NCBI GenBank assembly: GCA_025766275.1
Contig: JAFKAC010000028.1
Span: forward strand, 496,001 to 560,000
Source of the DNA: Lactarius indigo
Lineage: Eukaryota > Basidiomycota > Agaricomycetes > Russulales > Russulaceae
Length of the DNA stretch: 64,000 nt
Reading direction: 5' to 3'
The position numbers and the translations under genes are program-made. Below are positions 12,346-24,941 of this stretch, piece by piece. The notes under the pieces were generated by a model that saw only the letters and a list, made by a program, of their open reading frames with translations, did not search any database and was not told the origin of the DNA. Position 1 is the stretch's first letter. Every line of letters begins with the position of its first letter.

Positions 12346-14927
12346 ATGTCGGGTTAGACGCTAACCGACCTGTGATCTGCATATGAGACCACGAAGGACG
12401 AGATCGGAAGAGGTGTGGTACGCCGGCCGAGGATCTGGGTAGTGAAGCACAACGCATGGTGAAGTCTTGAGCGAAGTGAGGGTTTGCAGATTAACGAATG
12501 AGATGAAGGAGATATTGCAACCAGTAGAGGCGCACCTGACTTGTACAGCTACCTGATGGTTCTGAAACTTCCGAAATCGTTGATAAGAATCCAGCGATAC
12601 GTGAACGGTCCAAATCCGAATGCAACGCGATCGTGGTCATGTTGATCGCCATACCAGCTCATTGGGCGTGTATCCATCATGGTGAGGGTCCCACAGTCAC
12701 CCCGGGCGAAAGGCTCGATGTGTGGGTGTAAACTCGGCCATGAAGAGGAGGGAGGTGAGACAGACGAGGAAGAGGTGATGTGAGAAGGAGTGGCTAGAGT
12801 GCGTGCTGTCGTGGTTGGGGAGATGAGCGTCGACCTAATTTCAGACAGAGACGGCTGACGTAATTTGTTCTCACACCACAGCCCCTCACTGCTTCCCTGC
12901 TCCCGTTCGACGATGTCGCTGTTTTGGGACCAAACTCACCGTAACTATGGCGTGCAGAAATCCTCTCTTGACCATCTACTCACTGTGGCGACCTGGAATG
13001 AGGGCTTTGGCCAGTTTTGTGCCGCCAGTGGTCATTCACCCAATGCACTTTCGAAGAACGTCATCTACTTTGCTGGCGTTCTTCGAAAATGCGTCAGCGA
13101 TACAAGGCACAACTCCTTTTTACCCACTTCCTCGCCCTCCTCTCTCTGAAATATACATACACGCCCCCTAACCTCCCCGATTCATCCCCTCCTGATAGAC
13201 CTGATGACTTGCACCACCTCCTGTTCCATCTCCTCGTATTGCTTATGCCTATCCGTATGGAACTATGATCCTTGAAGTTTTCATATACTTCGGGATTCTT
13301 CCTTACTGGTATGTTGCATGCACTTGCTACTTCTCTCGCCATCTTGGCTCTGATCAGGTGATCAGGCCTTGGAGGACTTCCCATTCGTTCGCGTGCTCAG
13401 CAGTTTTTCGGGTGCAAATGTCATAGCCACGCGCAAGGATGTCGCTAAGCACCAAGAGGCTCGTTCGTCCACCCAGCAGAAGTATCTTGCATCCGCGCTC
13501 TTTGCACGGCTCGACATCACGGGGCACGCCTTCGACAATTTCACAGATTGTGTTATGCTGGCCTAGCCCTCAACTTTACAAGATATTGAGGGTAGCGGGA
13601 CTCTTATGTGCTCAACTTTCTCTTCCTTCGCTTTGTTCGCCATGGAAACACCCGTTCACGCCACGCGTGCCGTCGCGGTCCACGTCCGAGTCCTGCATAC
13701 TTTGGGTCACACAGCCTTCCCCTGCTTTCCGTGGGTGACTTTTGGTCACGACATCTTCAGTTTGCAATCGTTCGTCCCCATTCGCGCATACGTCCACTAG
13801 CACTCTCAGCATCCAACACAGTTTCTACTGCCGTGGTCTTTCTTCCGCCCGTAGGCATTTGCAGACGGGTTTGACTGGCTGGGAATATGGCACGCTTCGT
13901 TGCTGACGCCAATTATTCGGCGCTCAGTTTCTGGCGCACGTGATGTCGGCACTTATCAGCAACGGCCTTGTCCTCACGTTCGCATTCGTTGTTCTCTGGG
14001 GCGACCTGGGCTCATGGCTCTTGGAATTGGGTTGGCCTTCGCGCTATTCATACTTCCAGACATCGTGGCGAAGGAGGCACCACGGTCGTCGTTGATACGT
14101 GCGAGCGCCCGCTTCGTTTGCAGGGCGAAAGGAGGTGCAAAGCCTGTCATGTCCGTTCTCAGCGTCGACGGTGCGTGATACTTTTCGCGCGAGCCGATTA
14201 GAAGCTGAGCAGGCACGCAGACATGCCTCCTCTGTTTGCGGCCTTGTTGAATGTAATGCACATGTGCGGGCATTGGCTCCTTACTTGGTGCTTGCGCGTG
14301 TCTGTTCGTCAATGTACAACTCATGTTCGAGGGTTGATAAGGTCTTCTTAGACTCCCGCGGAGGTATCGCTGACTGGTCTTTAGGGAGAAGGAAGCAGCG
14401 CGCCGGAGGAGACGGCGCCAATGTCGAATGATGCTAGTTTATTGAGATTTTCGTACCTTATATGTCCTCTTCGATATTTCAGGCATGCCAGACAGTCGTG
14501 CATATATCGAGACCCAGGGACAAAAGCTAGGTAAAATAGGATGATTGGAAGACGCGAGCAGAGTAAGGCTCCCTTCAGAACAGGTGTTCCGGAGTTGTGG
14601 ACAATGCTGCAACACGCTTTACATGTACTTCTCTGGTTTTGTAGTATGCTTCCATGCAATGTCATTCTCAATTGCTCGCTGTCGGAGTCCCGGGAACCGA
14701 CTTGGCTGAAATAGGTAGTACAGTACAGTAGTCTGGACATGATTGGTTTGACTCCAAGTTTACCTGAAGATGGTGCATCAATGTCCAGAACAACTGACGT
14801 GATGTCGCAAAGATCGCTGATAATTCAAAAGTACCGTATTCTTGACTGTCCTAGTGGATAAAACACGAATTGGGGGTCCAAGTAACTTCGTAGTTCAGAA
14901 GGTGTAATTCAGTAGGTGTAATTCAGT
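12346..14927. repeat. Unit 2 spacer, duplicated in unit 3
   Basis: This whole stretch is paralogous to 22346-24941, with long near-identical runs such as GTTTTGGGACCAAACTCA, CACTTATCAGCAACGGCC and CGAAGGAGGCAC. It includes the spacer repeat also found around the SPT5 fragment. No intact gene was found. At 13886 a plus-strand ATG opens MARFVADANYSALSF, but the frame stops almost at once because one T is missing relative to the unit 3 copy, which stays open with a hydrophobic segment. The two spacers look like decayed DNA of a formerly larger duplicated block. Confidence 0.6.
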
Positions 14928-17900
14928 TCAAGCCGCCCCTTGCTCTATCAGTAATTGTATCACACTATGCTTCCCCCTCAAACGTGCTATTCGGAGTGGT
15001 GTCATCCCGTAATCGCCAACTGTGTTGACATCGCCCCCCCGTTCGATTAGCAGCCGTACAATCTCGGTGTACCCCTCATGTGATGCGTGGTATAATGGGG
15101 TGAAGCGACGATAACATTTCGTGTCGACATGGGCACCGCGATTGAGTAACAACCGAGCGATGTCGAGGTGTCCGGAAAGAGACGACCTGTCTAGTGGAGT
15201 ATGACCATGGCTGTCACGGCAATTCACGTCTGCGCCACGATCGATCAGTAGGCGTGCAGCCTCCAATCTTCCGTTTTCCGATGCCACGTGCAATGCGGTT
15301 TCGCGGTCGGAGTTCCGAGAATTGACATCAATCCCACCATCCAGCAAAGATAAAATGACCGTCAACCGTCCGCGTGCCGATGCAACATGCAGGCTCATCT
15401 CGTCTTCGCTATTGAAGGTATCTTCGTCACTGGTACTTCCTCCATTTGTATCTTCTGACAACAACTCATCGACATCCGAACCGTCCTGAGATCCCGCTTC
15501 TGGTGGGGCCAAACCCATGCGCTCGGCCAGAAACTTTGCGACCTTGAACCTCCTGAGGTGTGACGCCATGTCGAAGGGACATTCGTCGTGGAGATCGCGC
15601 ATATTAGCATCCGCTCCAAACTCCAGTAACAGCTTCACAACATCTAGATGACCTCCTCGAGCCGCTATGTGTAATGGTGTCCGGCCTTCGCTATCTCTTG
15701 CGCCCACACTTGAGCCACGCTTGATGAGGAAACCCGCGACATCAAGCTTTCCATTACCCGATGCGTGATGTAACGGTGTTTCGTGGGAACTAGTTTGTTT
15801 ATCGACGTCCGCGCCGCGGTCGACTAGCAACTCCGTGACCTCGAGATGTCCATTGGCTGATGCGTCATGAAGTGGAGACGAATGGTTGTGATCCTCAGCA
15901 TTCACATCCGCTCCACGCTCAATAAGGAAAGTAGCAACGTCGAGCTTCCCGTAGCCTGATGCGAGCTGCAAGGGAGTCTTCTCGTCTTGATTCCGCACAT
16001 TGATGTCTACGCCGGCTTCAAGCAGTATTTCCACGAGGTCGAGGAGTCCGTATCGCGATGCATGGTGCAATGGAGTCAGGCCGTCCCTATCTCCGAACGT
16101 AATATTTGCACGATGCTCGATTAAGAAGCGCGCCACTTTGATTTTTCTGTCGCGCAGTGCTCGGTGTAGTGGCGTTTCTCCGTGCCGGTCCGTCTCATCC
16201 AGGGTTGCACCGTGTTGGATGAGTGGCCGAACAATGTCGAGGTATCCTGCGGATGACGCCAGATGCAACGGAGTCTGGAGATCTTTGTCCTGTACATTTG
16301 GATCAGCACCGTTAACAAGTAAGTCCTGGACGATATTGAGATGCCCATGTTTTGACGCCAGGTGCAATGGGGTTGACCAATCGTTATCACGGGACGCTAC
16401 ATCCGCACCACTCTTGATTAAAGTACGCATAACCTCCGCATGTCCAAATTGTGATGCCATCGCCAACGCGGTTTGACCTTCTAAGTCGCGCGAATCTAAG
16501 GATGCACCGCAATCAATCAAATATCTCACGACGTCCGGATGCCCGAGCTTTGATGCGGCTTGCAATGGGGACATAGTAACCTCATCCCGAGAATCTAAAT
16601 TTGCCCCATGCTCTACCAGCAGCCGGCAAACCTCCAGTGCACCACCAAATGCCGCCCAATGCAATGGAGTCGGGTCAGTTTTGCCGGTCGGGGCAACGCT
16701 AACGTCTGCTTGGTGCTCGAGTAACAATCGCACCGTCTCGTGATCACCGTTCATTGCTGCGCTGTGCAATGGACTGTCCCCATCTACACCCGGGGCGTTG
16801 ACATCCGCGCCATGCCGAAGTAGTGCACGAACAACATCAAACTCTCGGTTGACGACTGCAGCATACAAGGGGGTCACGTATAGACCGCCCCTAGCATTGA
16901 CATCCCCTGGGTAAGTGTCTGCGAGGTGTTCTACAATGTGGGGGAAACCAGAGAGTGTAGCGTAGTATAATGGCGATCCATCTGGTTCCTCTGGACGCAC
17001 GGTTGCCATTTGTCCTTCCGAACAATGATCAAGGTTGTATATCCAGACCCATGCAGCAAAATATGGCGTGTTCCGGTCAAAAAGACGCTCCATCAGATCC
17101 TGGATATTTGACGACACGGTCCCAAATTTGGCATGCTCGACCCAGTGCCGGGCCGCGTAGATCGCAAGCGGACGATTCTCCACCACACTCTTGTCGACTT
17201 GGTCATCAAGGCTGAGTAAGATGCTGAGGCAAGCTCGCGCGAGAGTGGTGTGTGCAGAATGAGGGAAGACATGATATCGAGAGAGACGGTCTCCTGCCTT
17301 GGAAAGGCGGTCAGATTCCAGAAACTCCCTGACCGTGAAATGCGCAAATTGAACAACTGGGTAACCATCTACATTGACGACAGTGATTAGACTGGAACAG
17401 GTCGATATCAAGGATTTCTGCGCGTCTTCAGAGCGCCAATCTATCTGGTCCTCCGAATCACCTTCGACGTCGAATAGAACAACAAGGACGTCTGCGAGCT
17501 CTGCAAGGCGAAGTGGGCGGATGGAGACGCAGAGGCACTGAAAAAGGCAGCGGGCGTATTCTTCGCTATCTTTGTCGATTCCCGATAAGATACGCCCATA
17601 TGTTTCATCCAAGGTCTGTGGTAATTCCTTCAAGGCCCGCGCAATCGTTCCTGGAATGCGGCGACGTAACACTTCCAGCTGGCAAAAGACCCAGAGGAAC
17701 CTATGGTCAGATCAGAAACAGTTAATCCAGTAATAACGATCACTCACATCCCGTCGGCCTTCTCAGAGATCGTATCGATAACTAATTTCTTATCCTCTGA
17801 TCTCCATTTTCGCATCTTTCGGTCCGAGTGCACAACAGAAGTAACGTAGTCAATTATATCCCGCTTCTGCCCGTCTTCGTCATGAAGAGAAATAGTACAA

Positions 17901-19722
17901 GATGCCAAAGGTTCGAGAGCTTCTAGTATATCGGCCTCGGGACGACCAGTCACGCAGACGCGAAGATTCGAAATATGTGACCCAATAAGGTCTTCTATGA
18001 GTACAAGCACCCGATCGCGTGGAGAAACTACGCCAGTGGTGCTGGGACACTCGTCGAGAGCGTCTATGATGAGATAGATGGTGGGCTGCTTCGGGAGACT
18101 GAGCATGTCCTTTAGGCATTTGACGAGCGCTTTGTCGTCGGGCGACCGTGATCCATTATCATAAGTGGAATAAAGGCGGAAAAGGATTTGATAGCAAGCG
18201 TCTGATTTGGCGCAGAGCTGCACGAGAAGGGATGACAGTAAGCCGCGAATGTCCTGCTTTGTCGTATTTCTGAAGTCGAAGTAGAAATAAGCAGTCAAGC
18301 CTAATCCTGCATCACGTAGGGCCATGGACTCTTCGATGATGGTGGAACTGGTAATATGAATATGAATAGCGTTTGACGAGGTAAACGGGCGTGGCACGCA
18401 CCACAGAATGCTCTTCCCCGATCCCGCTATAGAGGGGCTGCCATCAGTTGCCGTAAAGGGAAAACGTTGGAATCGCTTACGTTTGCCAAGGATCAAGAGA
18501 AGACAACCGTTCGCGTTCCACTCCTTGAAGTTGCTACCTCGAATAAACCATATCGCAGACCCGTCGCTAATTTCTCTGCGCGCGATCACTTGATTTTCCG
18601 ACGGGTCTGGGGGGGAAAGCCAAGTAATAGATCCCTGATGCAAACGATCACCTGCAAGGCGAGTTCTCCTTCCGATCCACGCATGGTGAATAAGACAACA
18701 CACGATTCATTTTATTTATTTCGTTTGCGAGCTCTTGCATGGTAACTGTTTGACAATAAGCGCGGGATATAATTAATAAGCAATATTTGGACGCACCGAG
18801 AGTCGTCCGGATCGCAACGATCGACGCCTCGCCACCTACATAGACAACAACCTGATCAGATGTCCGAAGTCAACCAAGGCGCTTCACTCACCATCCATAA
18901 CCACTTTCATATTGTTCATAAGACTGTGGACAACCTCCAAGATGTGCGCCTCCATCATCCGAGCCTCGTCCTGCGTGAGCCGATCTAATCTACGCAGTAT
19001 ATTTTCGATCTCGCTGTCGCCTAACAACTTCTTGGCGAATTGCTCTGCAACGAGTTCAGGGACAGCAACGCATAAACACAATAAGGAGATGCTCACTGAA
19101 TCGGCCTTGTTTTATTTGTTTCTTCGCCTGAGAAAGGATAGAAAGCAATTCGACCATTATCTTCACGATTATCTCGGTCATCAAAGGGCTCAAGTCGATC
19201 TTGGTATAGATGTCGAGACGCTTGAGGAAGTTTCCGATGCACTCAAAGAGTTCAAGAAGGGCATCGTAACTCGCGCTGACACCTTCGGCCGCCTGATACG
19301 ATCGGATGTCAGAGGAGCATGTTGGCTGATAGAAAACGAAGGAAAACACGTACGGTGAAGAGGACATCGATGCCGACGAAGACCATCTTTGCAGGTTGAA
19401 ATGGGATCTGGTGAAGAAAGATCTAAAAAAGGCGAGAGCGTGACGATCGCCTGCGGCTCACGAGACTAGTTGCTTCACCAAGAATTGCAGAGAAGGCGTG
19501 AACAAATTGGACAACCGGGTTGAGACAATCGATGAACTTCCGATTCTTGTCCCGATATTCCTTAAACTCGTCCTTTTTCCTTTCGAGTAGCTGAAGGATA
19601 GCACCAGGAGAGTCGCAGGCCTTGATCTGTTCGGCGAAGGGATTGTCGTGGAGATCTATCTTCATTTGTTCGGCGTAATTATCCAATGCATCGCGAATCA
19701 ACTGAATGTTCGGGGAAGACAT
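14928..19722 (-). CDS. NLR2: Goodbye-like/NACHT/winged-helix/ankyrin protein
   Basis: A predicted NLR-like STAND switch, tandem paralogue of NLR1 and NLR3. The start at 19722 gives MSSPNIQLIRDALDNYAEQM. The N-terminal helical exons lie at about 19722-18880 (SYDALLELFECIGNFLKRL; ILRRLDRLTQDEARMMEAH). An exon at about 18480-18650 (ITWLSPPDPSENQVIARREI) leads into the spliced Walker A GKPGSGKS (about 18415), Walker B IYLIIDALDECP (about 18080) and the altered sensor CVTGRPE. The winged helix starts at about 17705 (VFCQLEVLRRRIPG). About 15 ankyrin repeats follow, then the acidic linker (SDVDELLSEDTNGG) and five more repeats, ending IEQGAA. The gene lies in the repeated order 5' of ERV41 copy B and 3' of ERV41 copy C. 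No frameshift or stop was found, and the length is the same as NLR3 within about 20 bp. Confidence 0.88.
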
Positions 19723-20193
19723 TTTTGAGAAGGCAATGAATATTTGCCGTAGTCGAGTTCAGTGAGGATGGCCGCTAGTTGCAATCGATGACAACGTGTA
19801 CTTGGTTCGTCGGGCAGACAGCTAAATCCCAGGTCCGGTCCGACTGAACCCAAATGGACATGCAAATGGGAACGATAGGCGCCGGTGGTGGGCATGATTG
19901 TGGTAGAGCTGAAATGACGCAGTCACCAGGGACTGCAGTAGGAATAATATGAACGGCTCGGTACTTCAGTAGTCTGTATGTATCGTCAATGTTACAGTAA
20001 TTTTATAACATCTGTCGAATTGCTAGTCCGAGGTGCCGCGGCAAGGGTCGCGGGCGATCTTCCCGGCAACTCCCATGCTTCGGCGATTGTCCCTTGGGAA
20101 AATCTAGTTTTTATGGGTGGGGAAACGACAAGAACGCCGCACTCGCTCCAAGTACAACATCATACATCGCTCAACTACCACTCCCACCCCGAC
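19723..20193. other. NLR2 upstream region
   Basis: No gene seen. The sequence parallels 29753-30351 upstream of NLR3, including the blocks CAACGTGTACTTGGTTCGTC and GTCGAATTGCTAGTCCGAGG. It is presumed promoter and 5' UTR of NLR2 plus the 3' flank of ERV41 copy C. Confidence 0.45.
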
Positions 20194-22060
20194 CTAGTCA
20201 TCCTTCTTCCCCGTGTCCCGAGGCGGCGGTGGAGCCGCAAACCCACTCAACGGCGACCGCGGCGTGGGCGGGAAGTGACCAAAGCCAGGTGAACCAAGTC
20301 CCGGTGTACCAAGTCCCGGTGGAGGCGAGCCCAGCGTAGCGGCCGTCGCCGGCGTGCGCAACCCATCGCCGATGCCGCCGCCTGGTGACACCGGCCGGAA
20401 CACCCCGGGAGAGAGCCCGAGCCCGGACGGCGTGCCGGGGTAGCCGCCGGATGCTGTGCGCCCAGAGAGAGGAGGCGGCACAGTGGCAGGCGAGTAGGGG
20501 GAGCACGGCAGCATTGGGGAGCCCGCCGGCGAGTTGGCATAGCTCGACACACCGCTATAGGTCGAACTGTAGGGCGATCCACCCTCCGCCCAGCTGCCTG
20601 GGCGCAGCGATGCGTTGCTCGGCCGCGCCCGGAGGGCCCCGCAGGTCCATTTGCTGCGCAGGGCGCCCCGTGACGAATCGGGGGTCGGGGCGATGCTACC
20701 TGTGTCATCGGGCCCTGCGACGGCCAATATCATCCGGTCGGTTGCGCGGATGCCCCATGATGCGCACACGAATATGCCCCCGATAACCCCGACACAGCTA
20801 TCGTACAGATATGAGCCAGTGAGATAATGCGAACGGACGAAGGGTCGCACCGGATGAAGAATTGGGCAAGTATCGTGGTCCGCTGGATTAGGGTGAGACG
20901 GACAGGCTCGATATCAAACTTGAAGAAGATCCCAGGGACCCCCGAATGGGGACTGAGCTTCCGTTCGTAATGTGTGACACTATACTGATTTGTATGTAAA
21001 GGCGCAGTCCGTGGCGCAACATAGGTTGTCGGGACGACACGGAGATAATATTGATATGCGACAAATTCTATAGGGAAATCAGCAGGGAGACTCTCGGAAA
21101 GAAATTGACGGACCACCGTGAGTGATTTCAAACGAATTGTCGAGTGGTTGGGTGATCTCAGGGAAATGCTTGCCAAAAGAAAACACCGTGATAACATGTG
21201 ACAAGTTCATAACTATGAGGTCTATGAAAACGAGCTCAGCAAAGAGGAGAAGAGTACATACGACTGTGATCAACATGAAGGGATTGCTATAGCTATGGAC
21301 GAGTGTAGTGATGTGGAGGTTCGCTGATCAAAGACGTATTGATAAAGGTCGCACTCGAATCACATGTAGGTGCACCACGAATTCTCTTGACGGCAAGCGA
21401 GCCATAAATGCGGCACGCACTGCCGTCTCGAACATGATTGTAGGTAGGTTTGTACAAATCTTGCGAGCGATGGAAGAAATCTGCGAGGAAACCACGGGAC
21501 TTGCGAGACTCGGCAATTGCTTGCCGTGCGGTGAGGGCCTCGGCGTGTTCTCTAATTAGAATATATGAGACCGGTCCAACCGAATTCCCACAGCGACTCA
21601 CTTGAGTGTATTAACCTGCCCGATGTCAAACAGGGTCTGTACAAGAGTTAAGAAGTAAGTTGGAGTGTCGACGAAGCAAGCGCTACGTACGCCGTCCTGA
21701 TGAAATCCCTTGCTGAGGTATAATCTGTCAACAACGTCACACAGGTCGACGGTCAAATCTGAGGATACAGTCAGCATCCTGAGGACTCGCAGGGAGGTAT
21801 GATACGCACATCTACAGGGCATATTGACGATCAAATCGACATTGACATCCAAATAACTCGCGGGGGTGTGATCCACCCCAAACTCGTAAACTGGTCAGTC
21901 CCAGACGAACTCGCCAAATGACATTCGCGATGTGAAGAAGAGTGATGAGGGTAATAAAGAGGGTGAGGAAACCGCGCTCGCTTGAGCAACTGCGATATGG
22001 ATTTGGTAAAAGTATCAAAACTCTTGAGGGGGGCAGGTGTGACAGCGCCGATCTTGTCGA
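20194..22060 (-). pseudogene. ERV41-like pseudogene, copy C (3' half well kept)
   Basis: A near-full-length ERV41 copy paralogous to 30352-32274. The luminal exons (VAYQYYLRVVPTTYVAPRTA; GVPGIFFKFDIEPVRLTL), the TM2 exon (VGVIGGIFVCASWGI) and the Pro-rich tail ending GKKDD all read well. The 5' end is broken. The start-codon region reads CATCACGGGCCC where the intact gene has its ATG-Asp-Pro, and one extra T after the TM1 segment (GTCATTTGG versus GATATTGG) shifts the frame. A codon is also missing in the DVVGDRLYL segment (here DVVDRLYL). Copies B and C share the altered bases after TM1, so they share a recent ancestor. A shorter product from an internal start cannot be excluded. Confidence 0.75.
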
Positions 22061-22169
22061 GGAGGGCCCGTGATGTGGTTCCTCCGACTAACTTGGAGGG
22101 GAGGGGGAAAGGTGCGCTTTATAAAGAAATATTGCAACATTGAGCTGCGCGAGTGACGTGTCAATACAC

Positions 22170-22340
22170 TTTAAGTCGATACACCAGGATTCCGGAACCA
22201 CGCACCCTTTCAAGACCCTCTGTCACCCACTTCCCTCATCAAATGGTGGGTAAACCCGCTACGAGCCATATTAGCCGCATCGACTTGACAACACAGAGCT
22301 GGTCCCGTCACGACGCAGCGGTCGTCAAACGCAGGTAGAT
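22170..22340 (+). pseudogene. Relic of the CIR-N gene 5' end (unit 3)
   Basis: This corresponds to the first exon and 5' flank of the CIR-N gene (32370-32560), with matching pieces ACCAGGATTCCGGAACCAC, GAGCCATATTAGCCGCATCGA and GACGCAGCGGTCGTCAAACGC. The ATG is replaced (AAATGGTGGGTAAACC), and the MGKLNIAHHKSY coding sense is lost. The placement next to ERV41 copy C repeats the divergent pair arrangement. Confidence 0.65.
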
Positions 22341-22345
22341 AGAGG

Positions 22346-24941
22346 ATGTGGATCTCCACGTCGGGTTAGATGCAAGCTGACCTGTGATCTACATATGAGA
22401 CCACGAATGACGAGATCGGAAGAGGTGTCGTGCGCCGGCTGAGGATTTGGATAGTGAGGCACAATGCATAGCGAAGTCTTGAGCGAAGTGAGGGTTTGCA
22501 ATTAGCGAATAAGATGAAGGAGATATTGCAACCAGTAGAGGCGCACCTGACTCGTGCAGCTACCTGATGGTTCTGCAGCTTCCGGAATCATCGGTAAGAA
22601 TCCAGCGATACGTGAATGATCCAAATCCGAACGCATCGCGATTATGGTTATGTTGATCTCCATACCAGGTCATTGGGCGCGTATCCATCATGGTGCGGGT
22701 CCCACGGTCACCCAGGGCGAAAGGCTCGAGCCGACCATGAAGAGGGGAGAGGTGCGTAGCGTAACGAGGCGCTGAAGTTGGGATAAGAAAGGAAGTTGGG
22801 TGTGGGAAAGCACACGTGATTGATTAGGAGCCTCTTACGCGGAGCATCGAAACGGGAAGGAGTCTGGGCTCTTCCCTGCTCCCGTTCGACGATGTCCCTG
22901 TTTTGGGACCAAACTCATTGTAACCATGGCGTGCAAAAATCCTCTCTTGACAATTTGCTCTCCGTGGCGACCTGGCATGAGGGCTTTGGCCAATTTCATT
23001 TCGCCGGTGGTCATTCACACATTCAAACCGCCTGATGCACTTTCAAAGCAAAGAACACTAGCTACTTTGCTGGCGTTCTTCGAAAATAGGTCAGTGATAC
23101 AAGGCACGACTCCTTTCGCCCCACCTCCCCGCCCCTAGGACGCAGCCCTCTTCTCTCTGAAATATGCATACACCTCGGGATTCTTCCTTACTGGTATGTT
23201 GTATGCACTTTCTCCTTCTCTCGCCGTCTTGGTTCTGATCGAGCCTCAGAGGACTTCTCATGTGTTCATATGCTCGGCAGGTTTACGCGTGCATATGTCG
23301 TAGCCACGCGCAGGGGTGTCGCTAAGCGCCAAGAGGCTCGTTCCGTCCACCCAGCAGAAGTACCTTGTATCCGCGCTCTTCGCGCGGCTCGACATTACGG
23401 GGCACATTTTCAACAATTTCACAGATCTAGCTTCAGTTATTTTGGTCTAGCTCTCAATTTTACAAGATATCGGGGGTAGCCGGACTTGTTATGCGCTCTG
23501 CTTTCTCTTCCTTCACTCTGTTCGCCCTGGAAATACCTGTTCACGCCACGTATGCCGTCGTGGTCTACGTCATACATACTTTGGGTCACACAACCTACCC
23601 CTGATTTCCGTGCGTGACTTTTGGTAACGATATCTTCAGTCTGCGCTCGTTCGTCCCCATTCGCGCATACATCCACTGGGACTCTCAGGATCCAACACAG
23701 TTTTTACTGCCATGGTCTTTCTTCCGCCCGTGGGCATTCGCGGACGGGTTTGACCGGCTGGGAATATGGCACGCTTCCTTGCTGACGCCAATTATTCAGC
23801 GCTCAGTTTTCTGGCGCACGTGATATCGGCACTTATCAGCAACGGCCTTGTCCTCGCGTTCGCATTCGTTGTTCTCTGGCGCGACCTGGGCTCATGGCTC
23901 TTGGAATGGGGTTGGCCTTCGCGCTAGTCATACTACCAGAAGTCGTGGCGAAGGAGGCACTACGGTCGTCGTTGATACGTGCGAGCGCCCGCTTCGTTTG
24001 CGAGGCGAAAAGATACTTTATTGACTCATGTTCTTACATTGTTAATGGAGGTGCAAAGCCGGTCATGTCCATTCTCAGCGTCGATGGTGCGTGACACTTT
24101 GCGCGTGAGCTGATTAGAAGCCGAGCAGACACGCAGACACGTCTTCTCGGTCGGCGGCCTTGTTGATTGTAATACACACGTCCAGGTATTGACTCCTTAT
24201 TTGGTGCTTGCGCGTGTCTGTTCGTCAGCGTACAACTCATGTTCGAGGGCTGGTACGGCCTTCTTAGACGTTCGTGGAGGTATCGCTGACTGGTCTTTGG
24301 AGAGAAGGAACCAGAGCGCCAGAGGAGACAGCCCCAATGTCGAATGATGTTACTTCATTGAGGTGTAGACATTCGCGTACCTTACATGCCCTCTTCGACA
24401 TTTCAGGCATGCCAGGCAGTCGTGCGTATGTCCGAGACCCAGGGACAAATGCGAGGTAAAATAGGACGATTGGAAGACGCGAGCAAAGTACCGGCCCCTT
24501 CAGAACGGCGACACAAGGCAGACCGCGTTCTCGTTCTCAAGAACGCCTCGAGGTCTATCGATACGAAATCTCAGCATAATCGGACTACCGGTCTCTAGAA
24601 TACTCTACAGTAATACACTCTTTGTGTCATTTGTGTCCCTGAGTTTGTGGACGATGCTGCGACACGCTTTACATGTACTCCTCTGGTTCTGTAGTATGCT
24701 TGCGCACAACGTCATTCTCAAGCGCTCGCTGTCGGAGCCCCGGCAGCACGGTCCGACTTAATCAACATGATTGGCTTGACTCCAAGTTTACCCGAAGACG
24801 ATGGATCAATGTCCTGAACGATTGACGTAAAGTCGCAAAGATCACTGGTAATTCAAAACTACCGTATTCTTGACCGTACTAGTGGATAATACATGAATCG
24901 GGGGTCCAAGTAACTTCGTAGTCCAGTAGATGTAATTCAGT
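22346..24941. repeat. Unit 3 spacer, paralogous to unit 2 spacer
   Basis: A near-collinear match to 12346-14927 with small indels. It contains a 53-codon plus-strand frame at 23766-23927 (MARFLADANYSALSF..., then a hydrophobic run ISALISNGLVLAFAFVVLW). This is too short and isolated to call a gene, and it is frame-broken in unit 2. No RNA gene or intact protein gene was seen. Confidence 0.55.

Noticed and set aside
20247..20708. Alternative frames through the Pro/Gly-rich ERV41 tail (also 30405-30725)
   Set aside because: High GC low-complexity DNA leaves all frames open; only one continues the TM2 exon.
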